From NCBI GenBank assembly GCA_001773725.1, contig MEXP01000025.1, forward strand, positions 1 to 51,358: a stretch of 51,358 bases of DNA. Reading direction: 5' to 3'. Positions 27,530-36,542 of the stretch are shown piece by piece; within the stretch, counting starts at the first letter, position 1; the number at the start of each line of letters is the position of its first letter. Source of the DNA: Candidatus Amesbacteria bacterium RIFCSPLOWO2_01_FULL_49_25 (GTDB lineage: Bacteria > Patescibacteriota > Microgenomatia > CAZETR01 > Amesbacteraceae). Both the position numbers and the translations under genes were made by a program. A model generated the notes under the pieces. That model saw only the letters and a list, made by a program, of their open reading frames with translations, was not told the DNA's origin and did no database searches.

Positions 27530-28120
27530 TCACAATCGGCTCACAACTACCGGTCGCACCACCGCCCAAATCCGGTTTGCCACCGTCAAAATCGGCGCAT
27601 CACCCTCCACCCTCACCCACCCATACCGATCCGCTATCTGCAAATACACCTTGCGCACCTTATACCACTCATCGTCCTGCCCATACGGATGGCCCTCAAC
27701 CATCTCCTCCCGCTTGGGCCCGTCAATATAAATAGTCACATCCGAATCCAGGGTGCCCTTATTCATCTCCTCCACTTTCTCCACAGACAGTTCCCTAGCC
27801 ACCCCCCACACAATCCCCGTACCTTTATAGTTTTGCGCCACCACGGTTACTCCGGAATTCAGCCAGCTTTTCAACGTCGGCTCAAATTCCTTCCTATTCT
27901 GAGCAAACAATTTCTGCATCTCCTCTTCCGGCATTACTTCCTTTTTTCTATGCAATATGCCATCCAACTTCGGCCCCGAAGGCTGCTGATCATAAACCGG
28001 GTACCTCACTTCCCGGCTCATTATCTTATGTTCCCGCAATCTTTCCAGCAGCAGCCCGGCCTGTTTACTCTTACCTACTCCGTCCGGCCCGTAAAAAACT
28101 ATAAACAATCCTTTATTCAT
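27530..28120 (-). CDS. Divergent thymidylate kinase-like P-loop kinase
   Basis: FIVFYGPDGVGKSKQAGLLLERL; DRY motif replaced by AQNYKGTG. Confidence 0.72.
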   Translation of the reverse strand: MNKGLFIVFYGPDGVGKSKQAGLLLERLREHKIMSREVRYPVYDQQPSGPKLDGILHRKKEVMPEEEMQKLFAQNRKEFEPTLKSWLNSGVTVVAQNYKGTGIVWGVARELSVEKVEEMNKGTLDSDVTIYIDGPKREEMVEGHPYGQDDEWYKVRKVYLQIADRYGWVRVEGDAPILTVANRIWAVVRPVVVSRL

Positions 28121-28130
28121 CTCTTCGATT

Positions 28131-28220
28131 TTATACCAACAACGCCACCGCCACTAGTCCCACAGCAGCTAACCACCACTTGTACTTCTCCCAAAAACTC
28201 TTGTTTTCTACCGTGCCCAT
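28131..28220 (-). CDS. 29-aa Trp-rich TM microprotein MGTVENKSFWEKYKWWLAAVGLVAVALLV
   Basis: Read from sequence; GTAAAATAGGAGCATGG upstream, matching paralogue at 28855-28944. Confidence 0.5.
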   Translation of the reverse strand: MGTVENKSFWEKYKWWLAAVGLVAVALLV

Positions 28221-28243
28221 GCTCCTATTTTACCATCCCCTTT

Positions 28244-28819
28244 TTATTTCCTGCCCCAAATACTTGCGGTATTTGCCCCCACCACGCCTTTTTGACCCTG
28301 ATAATGGCTTTTGTTCCTGGTATGCCCATAGGGATACTCGACCGGACTGGTCATAACCGCAAATGAGAACTGGCAGATCTTCATCCCAGGGTAAAGCGTA
28401 ATCGCCAAATTGGCCAGGTTATAAATTTCCAGCGTCGCTTGACCACAAAACCCAGGATCAAAATAGCCTGCCGTTGAATGCACGATCAATCCCATCCTGC
28501 CTAAACTCGATTTTCCCTCCAGTCTCCCCACCAAATTGTCCGGCAGGCAAATTTTCTCTGTACTTGTGGCCAGCACAAACTCCCGCGGGTGCAATATTAA
28601 GGGTTTATTTTCCTCCATCACAACCTTTTTCATCAAACTTGACACGTCCTTTCTCACATCAATAATCGTCTGGCTGTGGCTGTCATACATCAGAAACTCG
28701 TTTCCCAAATGCAAGTCCACGGACGACGGCTGCACCATTTCCTTGTCAAACGGCTCGATCTTCAACTTCCCATCCCTTATCCATTTTTTAATATCCCGAT
28801 CACTCAGAACCATTCCCAT
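28244..28819 (-). CDS. dcd: dCTP deaminase
   Basis: MVLSDRDIKKWI, VQPSSVDLHLGNEF, GRLEGKSSLGRMGLIVHSTAGYFDPGFCGQATLEI, PGMKICQFSF. Confidence 0.95.
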   Translation of the reverse strand: MGMVLSDRDIKKWIRDGKLKIEPFDKEMVQPSSVDLHLGNEFLMYDSHSQTIIDVRKDVSSLMKKVVMEENKPLILHPREFVLATSTEKICLPDNLVGRLEGKSSLGRMGLIVHSTAGYFDPGFCGQATLEIYNLANLAITLYPGMKICQFSFAVMTSPVEYPYGHTRNKSHYQGQKGVVGANTASIWGRK

Positions 28820-28854
28820 TTTCTACCAAATCACTCACCCGATTGCAATATAAA

Positions 28855-28944
28855 CTATATAAACAAAGCCATCACGGCAATGGACACAGCTCCCCATCTT
28901 GACCACCACGGCACATATTCCTTCCACCCTGTTTTGTTCTCCAT
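28855..28944 (-). CDS. 29-aa Trp-rich TM microprotein MENKTGWKEYVPWWSRWGAVSIAVMALFI
   Basis: Read from sequence; GTAAAATAGGAGTATGG upstream. Confidence 0.5.
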   Translation of the reverse strand: MENKTGWKEYVPWWSRWGAVSIAVMALFI

Positions 28945-28977
28945 ACTCCTATTTTACACCTCCCCGTCCACCAAAAC

Positions 28978-29523
28978 TTATCTCTGAACCGTAATTAAAT
29001 CGATGTTTACTCCATGCCGAAACCCTGCCCACCTTAAAGCCGCATATTCGGCTACACGATGCAGGTACAAAGCCTCAGAAACAGACACCCCATTTCTAAT
29101 AGCATCCTCCATCTCCCGCACCGCTTCGTCATTTCCTTCAAGATCAACGGCCAAAAGTCCCAACGCCGCGGCAGGATACACTACCACCCAGGCTCTGTAT
29201 ATCTCCGTTCTGGAATCCACGTTGTCCACTTCGACCATTGGCAAGCGCATATCAACATACATTCCCATCTCCCTTGGCCAGAATCCACCATCGACTCTGC
29301 CTTCAGATACGCTTTCACCAATCGCACGCGCCAAAGCATTAAGACCTCTCATATCAAACTCTACTGCTTCACGAGCCACTGCTACATGAATTCCCGAGGC
29401 AATTCTTCCCCCAACATCAGAGCTCAGTTTGCGTTCAGCCCCCAATCCCAAATATTGCACCCCGTCAACACCCTTCAACGTAGGCACAAGCTGGTCCCCA
29501 ATCCAGCCTAGTTGTCTTGCCAT
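28978..29523 (-). CDS. Hypothetical protein
   Basis: 181-aa ORF, codes through with little overlap. Confidence 0.5.
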   Translation of the reverse strand: MARQLGWIGDQLVPTLKGVDGVQYLGLGAERKLSSDVGGRIASGIHVAVAREAVEFDMRGLNALARAIGESVSEGRVDGGFWPREMGMYVDMRLPMVEVDNVDSRTEIYRAWVVVYPAAALGLLAVDLEGNDEAVREMEDAIRNGVSVSEALYLHRVAEYAALRWAGFRHGVNIDLITVQR

Positions 29524-29576
29524 GCCCGCATTTAAACACCCTCGTCTGCTTAAATCAACTATGAGATATAGTCTCC

Positions 29577-30707
29577 CTATACCCTCCTTGCCTTATCCCC
29601 CATCCTTCGTCCCTCCTCAATCTCCTGGTACCAACTATCTTTAGTCCTTTTCAAAAACTGTTCACCCAAAGTTTCACCTTCGTCTGTTATCCCCATCTCC
29701 AACCTATCCAACCACTCCCCTGCCCTGTTCATTGCTTGCCTTACATCATTTGTCTCATCCAACCTGCCTGCCGCAACTTCACCTCCAATAAATCTTAATA
29801 TTTCTCTGCCTGTCGTTATCCTCTTTGCCCACTCCGTCTTGCTCTTCTCAACCGCACGATACTCGTGTCTCAAGATTCCCTTCCTAACCATGGGCTCATA
29901 ATCATTCATGCCTTCAGCCGCAAATTGATAATAATCCCCCGCTTCTTCACCCCTCAATCCTCTTATTTCCCTGGCCCTCTCAAGCCACAACTGATGATCA
30001 ACACCCTGCGGAATCTCAAACACCCCCCACCTTCCCCCAGTCCAAAAACTCTCCAGCCTGTAACCCAGTTCTTTGGCCAACACCACCCATTTTGTAGCCG
30101 GGAAACTCAATTCCGGCAAGGTTCCACTTCGATCCAATATCTCTTTAGCCAATCCATCTTTCATGACTAAGCCCGAACCCAAAGAATCACACCTCCGAAC
30201 ACCGGTTACAGCTGAAATACAATCAACTACCGGCGATTCGGTGATAATCCTCGAGTGCGGCTCATAATAAATCCACCTGGAAAGGACAGTCAAATCAATG
30301 TTTTCCCCCTCACCTCTCAAGTACTCACCCAAATCTAACAAAAACCCGTCTGCCGGCCGGCGCACGCTGTCGACAACTAGTCGATCAAAATCACCATACA
30401 TAACATAACCCGATCCCCCCACAGCCAATCCTTTCTCAAGCGCATTAAGATGGTTATTTTCGATAGGATTTGTCGAGAGAGTGACCCCGTCCGATTCTCT
30501 ACTCACCTCAACGCCCTGCGCCATCAATATATTCACCAGATGGCGGTTATCCTGCCAAGTCAAGTCGGTGCACGACACCACGAACTTCCTAAACCTTTCT
30601 GATATCCTCCGTCCAACTCCACACGCCTCAACGGCTCTGTTCCATTCCCCAGCTGGGTCATGCAGGGTCGCAGTCAATACCACTTCGTTTAATCTAGGAA
30701 CTCCCAC
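29577..30707 (-). CDS. Uncharacterised protein, possibly GT-A/nucleotidyl-sugar transferase-like
   Basis: GTG start with AAGGAGG SD overlapping topA end; NALEKGLAVGGSGYVMYGDFDRLVVDSVRR (DFD motif). Confidence 0.5.
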   Translation of the reverse strand: MGVPRLNEVVLTATLHDPAGEWNRAVEACGVGRRISERFRKFVVSCTDLTWQDNRHLVNILMAQGVEVSRESDGVTLSTNPIENNHLNALEKGLAVGGSGYVMYGDFDRLVVDSVRRPADGFLLDLGEYLRGEGENIDLTVLSRWIYYEPHSRIITESPVVDCISAVTGVRRCDSLGSGLVMKDGLAKEILDRSGTLPELSFPATKWVVLAKELGYRLESFWTGGRWGVFEIPQGVDHQLWLERAREIRGLRGEEAGDYYQFAAEGMNDYEPMVRKGILRHEYRAVEKSKTEWAKRITTGREILRFIGGEVAAGRLDETNDVRQAMNRAGEWLDRLEMGITDEGETLGEQFLKRTKDSWYQEIEEGRRMGDKARRV

Positions 30708-32637
30708 TTTCCACCTCCTTGTTTGGCTTCGTCCAAGACGCAAAATCACACTCCGGGTACCGGCTGCAACCGTAAAAAGTGCGCCTGCTCCGAGTCCGCC
30801 GCACAATCACATCCCCCTCACTGCACTTGGGACACTTCATCCCGATTTTATTTTGGAAATTGGCTTTATATTTACACTCCGGATACCGGCTGCAGGCTAC
30901 AAACCTCCCAAACCGACCTATTCTTATAACCAGATCACCCTCCTTACATTCCGGACACTTCTCCCCCGTCTTTTCCACTTCCACTTTTACTCGCAATGCC
31001 GTCTCCCCCACGTTCTTCAGCGTATCTTCAAACGGCCCGTAAAAGTCTGAAAGCACCGGCTCCCATTTCTTCTCTCCATTAGCAATCTCGTCCAACCCAT
31101 ACTCCATGTTCGCCGTGAATTCATAATCCACAATCTTGGGGAAATTCGTCACCAAAAAATCGTTCACCGCCACTCCCAACTCCGTCGGCTTGAATCTTTT
31201 TTCAATCTTTTCCACATATTGCCTATCCTGAATCGTCGACAGCGTCGGGGCATATGTACTCGGCCTACCGATCCCCATCTCCTCCAAGGCTTTAATCAAA
31301 CTCGCGTCGTTATACCGCGCCGGCGGCTGGGTAAACTTCTGTTCTTTGACCAGATCCACAAACTCCAGCTTCTCCCCCTCACTTACATCCGGTAATCTAG
31401 CCTCATTTTCCCTCTCTCCATTCAATCTATACCAGCCCTCGAATGTTACAGTTTCCCCCTTCGCTTCCAAGCCATATTCACTTGCCTTGACTTTTATAGT
31501 CGTCATGAACCCTTCAGCTTCAGCCATCTGACAAGCCACAAACCTCTTCCAAATCATTTCATAAAGTCTTTCCTGGTCGCGATTGACTCCATCCAATCTT
31601 TCCTTCCCCACCTCTGTCGGCCTCACCGCTTCATGTGCTTCCTGGGCAACTTTGGACTTCGTCTTGTAAAAACGCGGCTTCTCCAAAGCATATTTCTTCC
31701 CATAACTGCTAACTATGAACGAACTAACCATTGTCGCCGCTTCAGCCGCAATATTCGTCGAATCAGTGCGGTGATAAGTAATATATCCCTCTTCATACAA
31801 CCCCTGGGCAATCTGCATCGTCCGCTTCGCACTCCAACCTAAGCGATTGGCTGCCGCCTGCTGCAAAGTGCTGGTCGTAAACGGCGCCGGCGGCGTTCGC
31901 ATAAACTCCTTTTTTTCCACCCCAACTACCACATACTCCGCCACTCTCAAATCTCTTTCCGCCTTTTCCGCTTGTTCCTGATTAGCTATTTTAGCTGCTA
32001 ATTGAATCTTGAATGTTGCATCTTGAATCTTTTGCACCTCTACCCAGATTTGCCAGTACTCTTCCGATTTAAACGCTTCAATTTCCCTTTCTTTTTCCAC
32101 CACCAGTCTCACCGCCACACTCTGCACTCTTCCTGCAGATAGTCCTCGTCTGACCTTTTTCCATAGTAATGGCGATAATTTGTACCCAACCAGTCTATCC
32201 AATACCCGGCGGGCTTGCTGAGCGTCCACCAGCTGCATATCTACCGCCCGCGGGCTTTTTAGCGCTCCCTCTATCGCATGCTGAGTAATCTCATGAAACA
32301 CAATCCTCTCAAATTTCGGTCTCTGAGACTTGGAACTTGAGGTTTTAAGCATTTCTTGGACATGAAACGCGATAGCTTCTCCCTCCCGATCCGGATCCGT
32401 CGCCAGATATATACTCTTCGCGCCGTCGCTCAACTTCTTAATTTCCTGCACTTTATCCTCCTGCTTCTTTGTCATCACATACTCTGGCTCAAATTTACCG
32501 TCATCGATCTTTATTCCCATTTTCTTCTGCGGCAAATCCCGAACGTGCCCCATCGTCGCCTCAATAACATAATCCTGGCCCAAAAACCGAGCCAGAGTCC
32601 TTGCCTTGGTGGGCGACTCCACAATCACCAAATTCAT
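30694..32637 (-). CDS. topA: DNA topoisomerase I with C-terminal zinc fingers
   Basis: MNLVIVESPTKARTLARFLG, YLATDPDREGEAIAFH, VDAQQARRVLDRLVGY, ITYHRTDSTNI, C-terminal CPECKEGDL and CPKCSEGDV. Confidence 0.97.
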   Translation of the reverse strand: MNLVIVESPTKARTLARFLGQDYVIEATMGHVRDLPQKKMGIKIDDGKFEPEYVMTKKQEDKVQEIKKLSDGAKSIYLATDPDREGEAIAFHVQEMLKTSSSKSQRPKFERIVFHEITQHAIEGALKSPRAVDMQLVDAQQARRVLDRLVGYKLSPLLWKKVRRGLSAGRVQSVAVRLVVEKEREIEAFKSEEYWQIWVEVQKIQDATFKIQLAAKIANQEQAEKAERDLRVAEYVVVGVEKKEFMRTPPAPFTTSTLQQAAANRLGWSAKRTMQIAQGLYEEGYITYHRTDSTNIAAEAATMVSSFIVSSYGKKYALEKPRFYKTKSKVAQEAHEAVRPTEVGKERLDGVNRDQERLYEMIWKRFVACQMAEAEGFMTTIKVKASEYGLEAKGETVTFEGWYRLNGERENEARLPDVSEGEKLEFVDLVKEQKFTQPPARYNDASLIKALEEMGIGRPSTYAPTLSTIQDRQYVEKIEKRFKPTELGVAVNDFLVTNFPKIVDYEFTANMEYGLDEIANGEKKWEPVLSDFYGPFEDTLKNVGETALRVKVEVEKTGEKCPECKEGDLVIRIGRFGRFVACSRYPECKYKANFQNKIGMKCPKCSEGDVIVRRTRSRRTFYGCSRYPECDFASWTKPNKEVESGSS

Positions 32638-32677
32638 GCCCTCAACCATCCCACAACTCTACCACCTCCGTCAAGAA

Positions 32678-34306
32678 CTACTCTCCTTGTCCTCTTATCG
32701 ACCCGTACGGATACCTGTCCTCAACTCCGAAATATTCAGCAAATATCTTGCGCACTACCGGCGCGGCCACATCGGACCCCTCACCCCCGCCCTCAATCAC
32801 CACCGTGGCCGAAATTTCCGGATTGTCTGCCGGCGCGTAAGCCGTCAGCCAGCCGTGCGTCCTAAGCACACCCGTTTCGGCCACATATTCCGCCGTCCCG
32901 GTTTTGCAAGCAATCACCGGCAGTGATTGGCCTTCCGAAGCCTTGGCGAAGGAGGCCGACCCCCTATTAACAAGTGCCGCCTCATTCCAGTCAAAAAAAG
33001 GAAATGCCGTCCCCCCGGGACTGCACGCCCCCACCATTCCCTTTTTTATAATTTCCAAGATCTCGCCTGAAATTTGCACATCAAAACATTGATCATTATT
33101 TGAAACCAGGTGCGGTTTGCATTTTCTCCCTCCATTTGCCAAGGTATTAGTCATCACGTTAATCTGTAGCGGTGTGGCCAGCGTATCCTCCTGCCCGATA
33201 GCCAAATGATACGTATTCCCGAGATACCAACCCTTCTCAGTCGGCTCCGGTAACCAGCCCGGACTCTCACCTGCCAAATCTACTTCCGTCTTTTCCCCCA
33301 ATCCCAGCTTCCTGGCCCATTCCACGATTTTCCCCGGCCCGGTAAGTTCCCCGATTTTGTAAAAAAATGTATCCGTAGACCTGGTTATCGCCCTCGAAAA
33401 ACCCACAACTCCCTCCATCCCTCCCCGCTTGGTAAAGTACCAATTCGTATATTTGTAAGGGCCAACAATAATAATCCCCGAATCATTATATGTATAACGG
33501 GGTTCAACCTTGCCCGATTCAATAGCCGCTATTGTTGTGATCATTTTAAACGTCGACCCCGGTGCGTACGCCCCCGATATCGCCCGATTAAAAAACGGCA
33601 GGTCCTCTTGACTACTAAGTACATCAAACTTTGCACTAACTTCATTTGGATCAAAGCTGGGACTGCTCACCAGCGCCAGCACCTCACCGTTTCTCGGGTC
33701 AGACACCACCACCCCCGCTTTTTTTTCCTTCACGGCCGTATAAGCCGCGTCTTGCAATCCGCCATCCAAAGTCACTTGCACATCTTTCCCCGCAATTGGT
33801 TCCTTTCGTCCCATCCTTCTTACCACTTCTCCCTGGGTATCCACCTCTACTATTAAGCCTCCGTCAATCCCCTTCAAAACACTTTCGTACTGCTCCTCCA
33901 ATCCCGTCCGGCCAACCAAGCTCCCGGCATGGTACTTGCCGCCCTGCGTTAATAGCCCTACCTCATCTTCCTTCACTTGGCCCAAATATCCGATCACATG
34001 CGCGGAAGTTTCACTTCCCGGCGTCATCACCCCCCCCTTTCTGTCCACAATCTTCCCTCTGGGCGCCGGCAGTACAATTTGCTTTATCCGATTCTCATCC
34101 GCCAATACCCGAAATCTCTCCCCCTGAATCAGCTGCAAGTCAACGAGTCTCACAACCAGCGTTCCTATTGCCAGCACTACTCCCAGCCAAATAAGCCACC
34201 CCCGCCGGAAATCCCTCTGTCCCTCCTCCTTAATTCGACTCCTGGCTGCCGCCATATCTTTCACCACAAAATCCCCAAAACTCACCCCCGGACGAAACTT
34301 CTTCAT
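32678..34306 (-). CDS. mrdA: Penicillin-binding protein 2 transpeptidase
   Basis: SGAYAPGSTFKMITTIAA, STDTFFYKIG, CKTGTAEY motifs, single N-terminal TM. Confidence 0.93.
   Translation of the reverse strand: MKKFRPGVSFGDFVVKDMAAARSRIKEEGQRDFRRGWLIWLGVVLAIGTLVVRLVDLQLIQGERFRVLADENRIKQIVLPAPRGKIVDRKGGVMTPGSETSAHVIGYLGQVKEDEVGLLTQGGKYHAGSLVGRTGLEEQYESVLKGIDGGLIVEVDTQGEVVRRMGRKEPIAGKDVQVTLDGGLQDAAYTAVKEKKAGVVVSDPRNGEVLALVSSPSFDPNEVSAKFDVLSSQEDLPFFNRAISGAYAPGSTFKMITTIAAIESGKVEPRYTYNDSGIIIVGPYKYTNWYFTKRGGMEGVVGFSRAITRSTDTFFYKIGELTGPGKIVEWARKLGLGEKTEVDLAGESPGWLPEPTEKGWYLGNTYHLAIGQEDTLATPLQINVMTNTLANGGRKCKPHLVSNNDQCFDVQISGEILEIIKKGMVGACSPGGTAFPFFDWNEAALVNRGSASFAKASEGQSLPVIACKTGTAEYVAETGVLRTHGWLTAYAPADNPEISATVVIEGGGEGSDVAAPVVRKIFAEYFGVEDRYPYGSIRGQGE
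32936..32955. repeat. 20-bp element in mrdA, identical to 21877-21896
   Basis: CGAAGCCTTGGCGAAGGAGG. Confidence 0.98.
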
Positions 34307-34319
34307 AATTAGATCAATT

Positions 34320-35405
34320 CTATCTCAACCCTCCAACCACCTTCACTCTCCCCAAGAGTTTAGCATCATCCAAGACTCTCCCGCACCCCCGAACCACAGC
34401 AGTCATCGGGTCCTCCGTCACAAACACCGGCACCCGTGTCTCCTCGCTCATCATCCGGTCAAACCCTGCGATCAAACTCCCTCCGCCGCACATGACTATT
34501 CCCCGCTCCAGTATGTCTCCGACGAGCTCCGGCGGCGTTTCCTCAATCAAGTCTGCCACCATCGAGACAATTTCCCGCAGTACCGGCATTAGCGCCTCCC
34601 GTACTTCAGTCGAGGAAATCTTTATGGATTTGGGTAAGCCCGACTCGATATCCCTCCCCCGAATCACCATAAACTTAACCCCTTTACTCCCACTCTCTTC
34701 TTCTCCTCCCACGGCCTCAAACGCCTTCATGTGCGCATTCCCCAGCGTAATTTTTATATCTTCAGCCGTTCGTTCCCCCACCAGCACGTTGTATTTCAAG
34801 CGCATGTAGTGCACCACCGCCTCATCCAGCTCGTCACCGGCCACCCGAATAGACTTATTGGCCACAATCCCGCCCAAAGAAATTACCGCCATTTCCGTCG
34901 TCCCCCCGCCAACATCCACCACCATCACCCCTCCCGCTCCATCGATGGGCAAACCCGCTCCAATCGCCGCCGCCATCGGCTCCTCGATCAAGTAGCACTG
35001 TCTCGCTCCTGCAGATAGCGCCGCTTCCTGCACCGCCCGCCGCTCCACCTCTGTCACTCCCGAGGGAATTCCCACCACCACCCGGGGCTTGGGTATCCGC
35101 GGGATGGCCTTACCCGACTCATGTACCTGCAAAATATAGTGTTTGAGCATCACCTCGGTAGCGTCAAAATCCGCAATCACCCCGTCTTTCAACGGCCGCA
35201 CCACCTCAATTGTCGCCGGCGATCTACCCAACATTTTCTTGGCTTCTTCCCCAATCGCCAAAATCTGTCCGGTCTTCCGATGCCTAGCCACCACCGAAGC
35301 TTCCCGGATCAATATCCCCTTGCCCTTGACATATACCAATGTGTTCGCAGTCCCCAAATCAATCCCCACGTCATGAGAGAGGAGACTAAATAGATAATCA
35401 AGCAT
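34320..35405 (-). CDS. mreB: Rod-shape-determining actin homologue MreB
   Basis: VGIDLGTANTLVYVKGKGI, VVGIPSGVTEVERRAV, EPMAAAIGAGLPI, VVDVGGGTTEMAVISLGG, CGGGSLIAGFD. Confidence 0.97.
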   Translation of the reverse strand: MLDYLFSLLSHDVGIDLGTANTLVYVKGKGILIREASVVARHRKTGQILAIGEEAKKMLGRSPATIEVVRPLKDGVIADFDATEVMLKHYILQVHESGKAIPRIPKPRVVVGIPSGVTEVERRAVQEAALSAGARQCYLIEEPMAAAIGAGLPIDGAGGVMVVDVGGGTTEMAVISLGGIVANKSIRVAGDELDEAVVHYMRLKYNVLVGERTAEDIKITLGNAHMKAFEAVGGEEESGSKGVKFMVIRGRDIESGLPKSIKISSTEVREALMPVLREIVSMVADLIEETPPELVGDILERGIVMCGGGSLIAGFDRMMSEETRVPVFVTEDPMTAVVRGCGRVLDDAKLLGRVKVVGGLR

Positions 35406-35439
35406 CGCTCCCGCAATATAGATCCTTATCCCAATCTAT

Positions 35440-35700
35440 TCAACTACTATCTTCATCCAGCTTCCTCAACAAAACCTCCGCCTCCACTTCACCAACTTCT
35501 TCAATCCCCATTTTCTTAAACAAACCCTCAGGAATTAACAAAACTTCCCGTTCATCAACCCCAAACCTTCGCCCCATCGGCTTAATTCCATATCTTATCA
35601 GTACATTTTCATCCGGAGCATTACAAGTGTAATGAATCACACCCGATTCAGTTCTTGACGTACCTTGGGGCCGACCATCTTGTCCTCGTCCAAACTCCAT
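35440..35700 (-). CDS. Small hypothetical protein
   Basis: TAAAAT-6 nt-ATG. Confidence 0.5.
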   Translation of the reverse strand: MEFGRGQDGRPQGTSRTESGVIHYTCNAPDENVLIRYGIKPMGRRFGVDEREVLLIPEGLFKKMGIEEVGEVEAEVLLRKLDEDSS

Positions 35701-35714
35701 TCCCAAATTTTACA

Positions 35715-35975
35715 CTATTTTCTAGCTCCCCTCGCCACCCTCTGTTCCTCAGTCAGACCTCCCTCTTGACCTTCCAATCCATATATCTCTTTATACCTCA
35801 ACCACTGTCCCATCAGTAACCTAATTTGTTTACCGGTCATCCCCTGCCCATAATCACCTTCTACCCCAAGTTGTCGCCTGGACTCTTCCCAAAGCAAACT
35901 CCACAATTCAGCCTCATCCACACGGACATTATAACTTACATGGCTTCGAATACAACCAGATTCATAAAATAGCAC
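35715..35975 (-). CDS. Small hypothetical protein
   Basis: 86-aa ORF, TATACT upstream of GTG. Confidence 0.4.
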   Translation of the reverse strand: MLFYESGCIRSHVSYNVRVDEAELWSLLWEESRRQLGVEGDYGQGMTGKQIRLLMGQWLRYKEIYGLEGQEGGLTEEQRVARGARK

Positions 35976-35994
35976 CCATAGTATAATTAAAGGT

Positions 35995-36273
35995 ATGATT
36001 CCCGAAGCTGGACTTCCCGATTACGTCGCCCGCCAGGGTGGCATGCCCACTGTAGAAACCCGCGGCAAATTGACCATTATTATCCACGATTACCCGAGCG
36101 GGGGCGGTCTAGTCGTTACCAGCCATCACTCGGTAGAACATTACGGCACGGCTATTCTCCAGGGCGACAATGCTCTAAGGTTATTTCTAGTCGCTTTGCT
36201 CAGAGAATTCCACGGTGATCCGTGCGAGAGACAAAGTTTGACAAATGGCGGCCACCCTTACGATCGTTTCTAA
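35995..36273 (+). CDS. Small hypothetical protein
   Basis: TATAAT-7 nt-ATG. Confidence 0.5.
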   Translation: MIPEAGLPDYVARQGGMPTVETRGKLTIIIHDYPSGGGLVVTSHHSVEHYGTAILQGDNALRLFLVALLREFHGDPCERQSLTNGGHPYDRF

Positions 36274-36313
36274 ATAACTTGACATATCCTATAGTCTATA
36301 GGATAATAGTGAC

Positions 36314-36517
36314 ATGGATATCGATCGCTTGGGCCGAATATCAGGAGAAATTGTTGGATGGTTTATAGTCGCGGTCGCAATCTATCGTGCCGCCGCTGTT
36401 TATCTCGATCCAAACACCCCCGATAAGGCTCTGGTTGCCTGTACAGCCCTCCCCGTAGCCGCTCTCGGCCTGGCAATTGCCATCGCCGGCCGCACAGTCA
36501 ACTCCCAGTCCAACTAA
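36314..36517 (+). CDS. Small two-TM protein
   Basis: GATAAT-6 nt-ATG; two hydrophobic segments. Confidence 0.45.
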   Translation: MDIDRLGRISGEIVGWFIVAVAIYRAAAVYLDPNTPDKALVACTALPVAALGLAIAIAGRTVNSQSN

Positions 36518-36542
36518 AGTCTCCCGTGCTAAACTAGTCTTC

